DNA of 5,742 bases from Halomonas halophila (lineage in GTDB: Bacteria > Pseudomonadota > Gammaproteobacteria > Pseudomonadales > Halomonadaceae): positions 1-5,742 of the forward strand of contig DJIP01000241.1 of the NCBI GenBank assembly GCA_002433675.1, given 5' to 3'. The notes below the pieces were generated by a model that did not search any database, was not told the DNA's origin, and was given only the letters and a program-made list of their open reading frames with translations. The position numbers were made by a program, and so were the translations under genes. Each line of letters starts with the position of its first letter. Positions within the stretch are counted from its first letter, which is position 1. This document shows positions 1-4,378 of this stretch, piece after piece.

Positions 1-522
1 GTCGTCGGCCAGCACACCGGCCTCCTCGAGCTCGTGATCGACGAAGCCGGCTCCCTTGGCCGCCCGGATGACTTCGGGAAGCCTGAGCAACTGGGCGAGA
101 ATGAACATCGCCGCACCGATCGGAATCACCGACTGGGTGAACTGCACCGAGATGCTGGGCAGGCTCACCAGCGTGGACCCCTCGAGGATCTGCACCACCT
201 GAAAACCGGTTACGCCGAGCAGCACGAAGAAGCCGATGGTGATCGCCTCGGCGAGCAGCGCGATGGGCAGGCGAATGGACGGCGAGACCATGTTGATCAC
301 GCTGGGACAGGCGATATGGGCGCCCTTCAAGGCGGCCAGGGCGGCGCCGTAGTAGGTCAGCCAGGCCAGTCCGATCGAGGCGACCTCGTCGTACCAGCTG
401 AAAGGAGAGCCCAACAGGCGTGACGCGAACCCGATGGTCACCACCAGGGTCAGCGCCAGCACATTGAGAAAGACGATGACCTCCAGAATCTTCTGGTAGG
501 CCGCGGAAATGGTGGTAAGCAC
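1..522 (-). CDS. dctQ: TRAP transporter small permease subunit (DctQ family), 3' end outside window
   Basis: Small membrane subunit of a TRAP (tripartite ATP-independent periplasmic) carboxylate transporter. It partners the large permease DctM in the inner membrane and takes substrate delivered by DctP. The window holds 174 codons without a stop, close to the usual full length of 160-200, so only a short tail is probably missing. Four hydrophobic segments are visible at about residues 13-35, 47-66, 84-109 and 130-148. Between the first two lies the typical FSWYDEVA stretch (41-48), followed by GLAWLTYYGAALA. The start is GTG at 522-520, placed 7 nt after a GGAGGG ribosome site; the nearer ATG at 529-527 is out of frame. 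The gene lies 63 bp downstream of dctP, in the usual P-Q order, with dctM expected next. The family call is secure; the substrate is unknown. Confidence 0.9.
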   Translation of the reverse strand, partial: MLTTISAAYQKILEVIVFLNVLALTLVVTIGFASRLLGSPFSWYDEVASIGLAWLTYYGAALAALKGAHIACPSVINMVSPSIRLPIALLAEAITIGFFVLLGVTGFQVVQILEGSTLVSLPSISVQFTQSVIPIGAAMFILAQLLRLPEVIRAAKGAGFVDHELEEAGVLADD

Positions 523-529
523 AGAGCAT

Positions 530-535
530 CCCTCC
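530..535 (-). promoter_or_regulatory. Ribosome binding site that sets the GTG start of dctQ
   Basis: GGAGGG on the minus strand, 7 nt before GTG at 522. It matters because an ATG (529-527) directly abuts it but is in another frame and too close to be used. It also overlaps one copy of a 10-bp repeat (CCACCTTCGG on the minus strand) whose other copy lies in the loop region of the adjacent hairpin. Confidence 0.75.
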
Positions 536-544
536 GAAGGTGGA

Positions 545-574
545 TGCGGCCTCACCGAAGGTGGCGAGGCCGCA
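545..574 (-). promoter_or_regulatory. Intergenic mRNA hairpin between dctP and dctQ
   Basis: On the minus strand TGCGGCCTC (574-566) pairs perfectly with GAGGCCGCA (553-545), giving a 9-bp GC-rich stem. The 12-nt loop can pair further (ACC/GGT around TTC). No T-run follows, so it is not a standard terminator. It starts 12 nt after the dctP stop codon and ends just before the dctQ ribosome site. Such a hairpin could protect the 3' end of the dctP message and let the binding protein be made in excess over the membrane subunits. That role is inference. Confidence 0.6.
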
Positions 575-585
575 GTGGACAGGCG

Positions 586-1560
586 TTATTCGCGCAGTGC
601 TTCCACCCGCGACAACAGTTCCTCACCACCTTCCACCTCGGCGGCGAACTTCTCGTAGATCCCGCGAGAGCCCTCGACGAAGGCGTCGGTGTCGACCTCG
701 TTCACCTCCATGCCTTCCTCTTCCATGGTGCTGACCAGGCTTTCGTCAAGCGAGGCGCCCTGCTCCAGTGCGAAGGCCTCGACCTCTTCGGCGGTCTCGA
801 TCAGCACTTCGCGGACGTGCTCGGGCAGGCGGGTCCAGCTGGCACCGGCCAGCACATAGGCCGGGGAATAGACGTGATTGGACAGCGACAGGTAGTCCTG
901 GACCTCCTGGAAGCGCTGGGAATAGATCTGTACCAGCGGGTTTTCCTGACCGTCCATGGCGCCGGTCTGCAGCGCGACGAAGGCCTCGGACAGCGCCATG
1001 GGCGCCGGTGATGCGCCGTAGCTCTTGAACATCTCGACCCGCCACACACCGTTGGGGGTACGCAGCTTGATGCCATCGAGATCCTCAGGGACCACGATCG
1101 GGCGGACGTTGTTGGTGATCTGACGGAAGCCGTTCTCCCAGATGCCGATGATGCGGTAGCGCTTGTCTTCGGCGACCGGATACAGGACATCACGCAGCAC
1201 CTCGTCGCGGACTCGGGCGAGGTGCTCCCGATCCTCGATCAGGTAGGGCATCTCGAACAGCGAGAACTCCGGCGCCACGCTGCTCATGATCGAGGACGGC
1301 AGCGACAGATCGATGGTGCCGAGCTTGAGCTTGTTGAGCATCTGCTCGTCGGAACCCAGCTGGCTGGAGCCATAGGTCACCACCTCGGCCTCGCCTTCCA
1401 GGCGCTCGTTGGCCAGACGGGCGAACTCGTTGGCGGTCTTCTCGAACAGCGATCCCGGGCCACCGACGTGGCCGAACTTGATCTGCACCTCGTCGGCCTG
1501 AGCGGCACCGACGCCAAGCGCCAGTACGGATGCGGCCAGTACGGTCTTCAGCAGTTTCAT
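586..1560 (-). CDS. dctP: TRAP transporter solute-binding protein (DctP family)
   Basis: Periplasmic receptor that captures a carboxylate substrate and delivers it to the DctQM permease. It has 324 residues, the normal family length. A Sec signal peptide is clear: MKLLKT, a hydrophobic stretch to about residue 20, and a likely cleavage after AQA (residue 22). Family hallmarks are FRQITNN (145-151), the DLDGIKLRTPN segment (160-170) with the carboxylate-binding Arg at 167, and FVALQTGAMDGQENP (194-208) with the conserved Asn207. The ATG at 1560 is chosen because it begins the signal peptide and has GGAG 8 nt upstream; an in-frame ATG at 1635 would bury the signal peptide. The protein is very acidic (about 55 Asp+Glu to 28 Lys+Arg). 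It leads a dctP-dctQ unit with its own promoter region. The substrate cannot be read from sequence; glcD nearby makes a 2-hydroxy acid such as glycolate plausible. Confidence 0.95.
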   Translation of the reverse strand: MKLLKTVLAASVLALGVGAAQADEVQIKFGHVGGPGSLFEKTANEFARLANERLEGEAEVVTYGSSQLGSDEQMLNKLKLGTIDLSLPSSIMSSVAPEFSLFEMPYLIEDREHLARVRDEVLRDVLYPVAEDKRYRIIGIWENGFRQITNNVRPIVVPEDLDGIKLRTPNGVWRVEMFKSYGASPAPMALSEAFVALQTGAMDGQENPLVQIYSQRFQEVQDYLSLSNHVYSPAYVLAGASWTRLPEHVREVLIETAEEVEAFALEQGASLDESLVSTMEEEGMEVNEVDTDAFVEGSRGIYEKFAAEVEGGEELLSRVEALRE

Positions 1561-1666
1561 AACCCTCACTCCGATTGTTGTTGTCCATCGTGGTCTGGCG
1601 GTGGGCACCGACTGGCACCCTGGAGGAAGCCTCAACGGGAGCTGGCGTGCTCTTCACGTAACGGTT

Positions 1667-1688
1667 CCGTCAGTCGCGGTTTCCGTCA
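1667..1688 (-). repeat. Pair of TGACGG direct repeats in the dctP leader
   Basis: On the minus strand TGACGGAAACCG (1688-1677) is followed by TGACGGAACCG (1672-1662). The cores start 16 bp apart. A similar TGACGG pair with a 15-bp offset occurs in the regulator/GlcG-like intergenic region (2665-2685). The function is unknown; a protein-binding site is possible. Confidence 0.4.
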
Positions 1689-1756
1689 CTTGAGCTTTCC
1701 GTTTCCAGGGCGTTCAGGGCCTGGGAACTGGAGTCGTTTCCCGCTGGGTCAGGGTC

Positions 1757-1781
1757 AATATGGATACATAATTCAAAATTA
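1757..1781 (-). promoter_or_regulatory. Candidate FCD-regulator operator upstream of dctP
   Basis: The minus strand reads TAATTTTGAAT (1781-1771) running into ATTATGTATCCATATT (1772-1757). The second part is an imperfect palindrome with 6 of 8 pairs, and the first contains TAATT-TTG-AATTA. The block aligns with 2627-2650 ahead of the FCD regulator at 20 of 24 positions with one gap. It lies at the predicted transcription start of dctP, where a bound repressor would block transcription. The repeated block is seen directly; assignment to this regulator is inference. Confidence 0.45.
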
Positions 1782-1806
1782 GGTATTAGACTTTTGTCTT
1801 TCGCAA
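1778..1806 (-). promoter_or_regulatory. Candidate sigma-70 promoter for dctP
   Basis: On the minus strand a -35-like TTGCGA (1806-1801) and a -10-like CCTAAT (1783-1778) are separated by 17 bp. Each matches consensus at 4 of 6 positions. Transcription would begin near 1771, giving a leader of about 210 nt. A perfect AGAC-N4-GTCT inverted repeat (1788-1799) sits in the spacer. Other hexamer choices in this AT-rich stretch cannot be excluded. Confidence 0.35.
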
Positions 1807-1910
1807 ACTCGCCTTAGAGAATATTTATTTCAATTTTTTCAATATCTTACGATTACTCAGCAGCCATGCCCACGCATGCCTTCCCTTGCTGCATCCCGGG
1901 GGACATACAC

Positions 1911-1936
1911 AAAAAAAGCGAGCTCGAAGGCTCGCT
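1911..1936 (-). terminator. Rho-independent terminator of the GlcG-like gene
   Basis: On the minus strand AGCGAGC (1936-1930), a 6-nt loop CTTCGA and GCTCGCT (1923-1917) form a perfect 7-bp stem followed by a run of seven T (1917-1911, the first shared with the stem). It lies about 60 bp after the stop of the GlcG-like gene, and dctP starts 350 bp further on. The two genes are therefore probably separate transcripts despite sharing an orientation. Confidence 0.9.
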
Positions 1937-1945
1937 CTGTCGCTT

Positions 1946-1960
1946 GCTGGTCGGTCCAGC
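1946..1960. promoter_or_regulatory. Imperfect palindrome resembling the GlcC/FCD operator core
   Basis: GCTGGTCGGTCCAGC has 6 of 7 symmetric pairs about position 1953. Its inner 13 bases differ at two positions from CTGGTCAGACCAG found between glcC and glcD. It lies in the 3' untranslated part of the GlcG-like transcript just before the terminator, an odd place for an operator, so it may be chance or part of an RNA fold. Confidence 0.25.
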
Positions 1961-1970
1961 ACCCATCCCT

Positions 1971-1991
1971 GTTGCCAGACAGTTGCCAGAC
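1971..1991. repeat. Tandem 11-bp repeat after the GlcG-like stop codon
   Basis: GTTGCCAGAC occurs at 1971-1980 and again at 1982-1991 (period 11). A second short tandem, GGGACC at 2000-2005 and 2007-2012 (period 7), lies in the last codons of the gene. These look like replication-slippage duplications. Confidence 0.6.
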
Positions 1992-1996
1992 CGGAA

Positions 1997-2473
1997 TCAG
2001 GGACCAGGGACCGTCTCGGGCTCCAGCCCGGCTTGCCAGCCTGCCGCCTCGATGCCGGCAATGGCGGCGGCCTGATCGTCGGCCGAAGAGGCGCCGCTGA
2101 CACCGACCGCACCCAGGATGCGCTGATCGTCATCGAGGATCAGCACGCCCCCGGCCACCGGCACGAAGCGGCCACCGGAGGCCTCGGCCACCGCCGCCAG
2201 GAAAGCGGGACGCTCGCGGTTACGCTCGCCGGTGGTACCACTGGATACCCCGATACCCAACGCCGCGTAGGCCTTGCCGTTGGCCACCGGCCAGCGCAGC
2301 GGGCTGCAGCCGTCTTCACGCTCGGCCGCCACCGGATTGCCGCCGGCGTCCAGCACCACCGCGGTCAGAGGAGGCAGTTCGCCCTTGCGGGCAAAGGCAA
2401 AGGCGGCGTCGAGCAATTGCCGCGCCGACTGACGCGACAATTGTACCTGTGCAAGAAATACGTTTCCGGCCAT
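1997..2473 (-). CDS. DUF336 / GlcG-HbpS-like protein
   Basis: A 158-residue protein of the DUF336 family, which includes GlcG of glycolate operons, heme-binding HbpS and the C-terminal part of PduO. Its biochemical role in glycolate loci is not established. Family features are LTAVVLDAGGNPVAA (36-50), NGKAYAALG (65-73), GRFVPVAGGVLIL (101-113) and the hallmark ILGAVGVSGASSADDQ (119-134), with helical A/G-rich sequence to about 145. No signal peptide or membrane segment is evident, so it is probably cytoplasmic. The ATG at 2473 has GGAG 5 nt upstream and fits the family N-terminus; an in-frame ATG at 2605 would add 44 residues unlike the family. The gene is divergent from the FCD regulator, ends in a strong terminator and precedes dctPQ. 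It is glcG-like but lies outside the glcD operon, so I leave the symbol empty. Confidence 0.85.
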   Translation of the reverse strand: MAGNVFLAQVQLSRQSARQLLDAAFAFARKGELPPLTAVVLDAGGNPVAAEREDGCSPLRWPVANGKAYAALGIGVSSGTTGERNRERPAFLAAVAEASGGRFVPVAGGVLILDDDQRILGAVGVSGASSADDQAAAIAGIEAAGWQAGLEPETVPGP

Positions 2474-2515
2474 AGCAACTCCAGCGCAAGATATGAGAGA
2501 AGACAGAAAGGGAAA

Positions 2516-2531
2516 GGCAGGCAGGCAGGCA
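2516..2531. repeat. GGCA x4 tetranucleotide tract in the GlcG-like leader
   Basis: Four perfect GGCA units (TGCC on the coding strand) lie about 45-60 nt upstream of the GlcG-like start, between the predicted promoter and the ribosome site. Tetranucleotide tracts can vary in length by slippage. Four copies is few, and from the chosen start the tract is not translated. Confidence 0.5.
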
Positions 2532-2610
2532 GCGGTCGGAATCCGATCGATGCCATTCGGCCCCACCCTCCGCTGCCTCACAGGGTTACCCGAGTGCCTG
2601 GCCAAATACG

Positions 2611-2639
2611 TTCACCAACACTCGCATAATTTGAATAAT
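2611..2639 (+). promoter_or_regulatory. Candidate promoter of the FCD regulator gene
   Basis: TTCACC (2611-2616, 4/6) and AATAAT (2634-2639, 5/6) are separated by 17 bp. Transcription would begin near 2646, inside the candidate operator, which suits autorepression. CATAAT (2645-2650) is an alternative -10 but has no good -35. Confidence 0.4.
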
Positions 2640-2650
2640 GAATTCATAAT
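2627..2650 (+). promoter_or_regulatory. Candidate operator shared by the FCD regulator and GlcG-like promoters
   Basis: ATAATGAATTCATAAT (2635-2650) is a 16-bp palindrome with 7 of 8 pairs and a perfect 10-bp core ATGAATTCAT. TAATTTGAAT (2627-2636) runs into its left end. The block recurs, in minus orientation, upstream of dctP at 1781-1757. It overlaps the -10 boxes predicted for both divergent promoters. Palindromes of this size in the region divergent from the regulator gene are typical of GntR/FCD autoregulation. Binding by this regulator is inference. Confidence 0.5.
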
Positions 2651-2671
2651 ACGGAAAAGTTGAACCGTCAA
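2643..2671 (-). promoter_or_regulatory. Candidate promoter of the GlcG-like gene
   Basis: On the minus strand TTGACG (2671-2666, 5/6) and TATGAA (2648-2643, 4/6) are separated by 17 bp. Transcription would begin near 2636, giving a leader of about 160 nt. The -10 lies inside the candidate operator. Confidence 0.45.
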
Positions 2672-2686
2672 GCGTTCGACCGTCAA
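2659..2686. repeat. Tandem 13-bp direct repeat in the divergent intergenic region
   Basis: GTTGAACCGTCAA (2659-2671) and GTTCGACCGTCAA (2674-2686) match at 11 of 13 positions with a period of 15 bp. On the minus strand each carries TTGACGG, one copy being the predicted -35 of the GlcG-like gene. The pair lies in the leader of the FCD regulator gene. It may be a second factor's binding site or a duplicated -35 element. Confidence 0.5.
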
Positions 2687-2712
2687 TCGATGATGAGCCC
2701 GGGAAATCCGCC

Positions 2713-3372
2713 ATGGAAAAGATTCAGCCGCGCAGCCTGTACCTGGAAGTCGCCGACAGGATCCGCGACCTGATCGAGCAAGGCAGCCTGCTGCCCGGCG
2801 AGAAGATCGCCGAAAAGGCCCTGTGTGAAACCTTCGGTGTGTCACGCACCCCGCTCAGAGAAGCCCTCAAGGTGCTGACCTCGGAAGGGCTGGTCGAGAA
2901 CCTGCCCAACCGAGGTTCCCGCGTGGTGCGCCTGACCCGGCGTGGGGTCAAGAACACCTACGACGTCATGGGCGCCCTGGAAGGCCTGTCCGGTGAGCTG
3001 GCCTGCCAGCACCTGACAGACGCCGACGTCGAGGAGATCCGTCGTCTGCATCAGCTGATGGTGGGCCACTACCAGCGCCAGGAGCTGGCTCCCTACTTCG
3101 AGGTCAACCAGCAGATCCACGAGTGCATCCTGGCCGCGTCGAACAACGACGTGCTGATCGAGATGTACAACAACCTGAGCCAAAGGGTGAAGCGCATTCG
3201 CTACAGCGTCGAGATGGGCCCGGCCAACTGGGCCAAGGCCGTCGCCGATCACGAGGCCATACTGGAGGCGATCGAGGCCCGAGACGGCAAGCGCCTGGGC
3301 GATATCCTGCGCGCACACCTCGGCCACAAGCTCGAGGTAGCCGCCGTCAGCGGCATCATCGACGAAGAATAG
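2713..3372 (+). CDS. GntR-family transcriptional regulator, FCD (FadR C-terminal) subfamily
   Basis: A 219-residue metabolite-responsive DNA-binding protein of usual FCD length. The N-terminal winged helix-turn-helix spans about residues 8-75, with LLPGEKIAEKALCETFG (26-42), recognition helix VSRTPLREAL (43-52) and wing GLVENLPNRGSRV (59-71). The all-helical FCD ligand domain follows at about 80-210. Its metal-site histidines are present (His136, His180, His202), but the usual Asp four residues before the first His is Asn132. The ribosome site is weak (GGGA, 8 nt before ATG); no better start lies in frame before the stop at 2647. It is divergent from the GlcG-like gene and probably controls it, dctPQ and itself through the repeated block at 2627-2650 and 1757-1781. 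It is distinct from GlcC next door. The ligand is unknown, probably an organic acid. Confidence 0.92.
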   Translation: MEKIQPRSLYLEVADRIRDLIEQGSLLPGEKIAEKALCETFGVSRTPLREALKVLTSEGLVENLPNRGSRVVRLTRRGVKNTYDVMGALEGLSGELACQHLTDADVEEIRRLHQLMVGHYQRQELAPYFEVNQQIHECILAASNNDVLIEMYNNLSQRVKRIRYSVEMGPANWAKAVADHEAILEAIEARDGKRLGDILRAHLGHKLEVAAVSGIIDEE

Positions 3373-3382
3373 GTGGCTCCTG

Positions 3383-3408
3383 GACGGCGCGCAGAAGTGT
3401 CTGCCGTC
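3383..3408. terminator. Weak hairpin between convergent regulator genes
   Basis: GACG (3383-3386) pairs with CGTC (3405-3408), and GCAGA (3391-3395) with TCTGC (3400-3404) around loop AGTG; a GCGC bulge separates the stems. It fills most of the 46-bp gap between the two convergent stop codons and could serve both directions. No T-run follows on either strand, so termination here is uncertain. Confidence 0.3.
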
Positions 3409-3418
3409 GTCCCGGCGC

Positions 3419-4192
3419 TTACCACTCTTCCAGCCGCATGGCCGAGCGCTCCAGACGCTGATCCTCGGCCTCGATCTCGCGCAGCATGTCACCGATGGTG
3501 GACAGGTGCTCCAGCGCCACCCGCCGCGCCAGTTGTGGCTTGCCCTCTACCACGGCGCGGTGCAGCCGGGCGTGCTGGCGGTTGATCATGTCCCTGGCGT
3601 CAGGACGATGGTAGAGGTGCTTGACCGAGGCGAACACCGAACTCAGCAGCAGATCGGTCAGGCTCTGCAGCGTATGCGCCAGCACCGGGTTATGCGACGC
3701 CTGGCAGATGGCCAGGTGGAAGGCGTGATCGAGTCGAGCCAGACGCTCCACCTCGAGCGGGTCCGCCTTTTCCACGTAGTCCGCCATCTCTCGGTAGCGT
3801 CGGGTGATCAGCACCCTGTCTGACGCGGTGCCGCGGCTCGCAGCCAGACTCGCCGACTCTCCTTCCAGCAGCGCACGCACCTCGAGCAGGTCGTAGAGGG
3901 TGCGCGGGTGCTCGCGAAACAGGTGCATCAAGGGCGTGGCATGGGGCGCCTCCACCAGCGGCGCCACCTCGGAACCACGCCCCTGGCGAGTCACGATGAC
4001 CCCCTTGCTGCGCAGACTGCCGAGCGCCTCGCGCAGCGACGAACGTCCCACCCCCAGCCGTTCGCACAGCCGCCGTTCCGAGGGCAATAGCTGGCCCGGG
4101 CGGAAGACGCCGTCGAGGATCAGCGTCTCGAGCTTCGAGGCGATGGCCTGGGAGGTGCTGCTCGGTGCCAGTCGTTCTTCGTTGTCCCACAT
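3419..4192 (-). CDS. glcC: Glycolate operon regulator GlcC (GntR/FCD family)
   Basis: DNA-binding regulator that in E. coli activates the glc operon in response to glycolate. It has 257 residues, matching the family. The winged HTH has LLPSERRLCERLG (35-47) and recognition helix VGRSSLREAL (48-57). Stretches I recognise from E. coli GlcC are PRTLYDLLEVRALLEGESA (96-114), LDHAFHLAICQASHN (154-168), LQSLTDLL (175-182) and SVFASVKHLYHRP (185-197). The FCD metal ligands are intact (Asp155, His159, His207, His229), unlike the neighbouring regulator. The ATG at 4192 has a strong GGGAGG 6 nt upstream. The gene is divergent from glcD across 186 bp with a 13-bp palindrome (4264-4276) 71 bp before its start, which suits control of both glcD and itself. 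It converges on the other FCD gene. High confidence from remembered protein similarity and from synteny. Confidence 0.95.
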   Translation of the reverse strand: MWDNEERLAPSSTSQAIASKLETLILDGVFRPGQLLPSERRLCERLGVGRSSLREALGSLRSKGVIVTRQGRGSEVAPLVEAPHATPLMHLFREHPRTLYDLLEVRALLEGESASLAASRGTASDRVLITRRYREMADYVEKADPLEVERLARLDHAFHLAICQASHNPVLAHTLQSLTDLLLSSVFASVKHLYHRPDARDMINRQHARLHRAVVEGKPQLARRVALEHLSTIGDMLREIEAEDQRLERSAMRLEEW

Positions 4193-4263
4193 GTCCGGCC
4201 TCCCGCAGCGTGCGTAGTTCGTCGTCCATATTGATGCCCTGAACCGAGCACATCTGCCAATAA

Positions 4264-4276
4264 CTGGTCAGACCAG
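4264..4276. promoter_or_regulatory. Probable GlcC operator, perfect 13-bp palindrome
   Basis: CTGGTCAGACCAG is perfectly symmetric about 4270 and carries the TGGT-N3-ACCA core typical of FadR/FCD operators; it equals the E. coli FadR consensus core. It is the only strong palindrome between glcC and glcD. Its centre lies about 68 bp upstream of the glcD start of transcription predicted from the -10 at 4326-4331, a usual distance for an activator. The palindrome is seen directly; GlcC as its ligand is inferred from position and family. Confidence 0.75.
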
Positions 4277-4325
4277 CAAACCAAAATCTGGACACTGAGG
4301 TCAAGACGACGCAGATTGTAGTGCA

Positions 4326-4331
4326 GATAAT
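4326..4331 (+). promoter_or_regulatory. Candidate -10 element of the glcD promoter
   Basis: GATAAT matches the -10 consensus at 5 of 6 positions. No good -35 lies 16-18 bp upstream, as expected for an activator-dependent promoter. Transcription would begin near 4338, giving a leader of about 40 nt. TTGTAG (4316-4321) with ATTAGC (4339-4344) is a weaker alternative. Confidence 0.35.
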
Positions 4332-4378
4332 AACCATCATTAGCCGCACGACCGTGCTAGCTCAACCGAGGAAGCGTC

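Larger units (their letters stand above)
1561..1996. other. 436-bp intergenic region: dctP leader and promoter, terminator of the GlcG-like gene
   Basis: No credible gene lies here. Reading leftward it holds the 3' end of the GlcG-like transcript, with short repeats, and an intrinsic terminator (1936-1911). Next is an AT-rich stretch (about 1755-1860) that stands out from the GC-rich surroundings and should contain the dctP promoter. The remaining GC-rich leader of about 200 nt carries two TGACGG copies (1688-1683 and 1672-1667, minus strand). ORFs crossing it on the plus strand run antisense into neighbouring genes and resemble no family. Confidence 0.8.

Noticed and set aside
34..423. Plus-strand open frame of 129 codons opposite dctQ
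   Set aside because: The opposite strand encodes a convincing four-helix DctQ; the plus-strand translation is hydrophilic low-complexity sequence resembling no family.
1561..1635. Upstream in-frame start for dctP at 1635
   Set aside because: It would place 25 residues before a well-formed signal peptide, and the ATG at 1560 has its own ribosome site.
1865..1878. CATGC-N4-GCATG inverted repeat upstream of the dctP promoter patch
   Set aside because: Five-base arms without a second copy or promoter overlap; not distinguishable from chance.
2474..2605. Upstream in-frame start for the GlcG-like gene at 2605
   Set aside because: The extra 44 residues do not resemble the family, and the ATG at 2473 has GGAG at good spacing.
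1886..2629. Plus-strand open frame of 247 codons opposite the GlcG-like gene
   Set aside because: It is antisense to a recognisable family gene, crosses its terminator and promoter region, and its Arg/Gln/His-rich translation is typical of high-GC shadow frames.
4346..4357. Short hairpin GCAC-GACC-GTGC in the glcD leader
   Set aside because: Four base pairs only, expected by chance in GC-rich DNA; no supporting context.
4193..4378. Sigma-54 promoter between glcC and glcD
   Set aside because: TTGGCA on the minus strand (4262-4257) recalls the -24 element, but no GC doublet follows at the required spacing.
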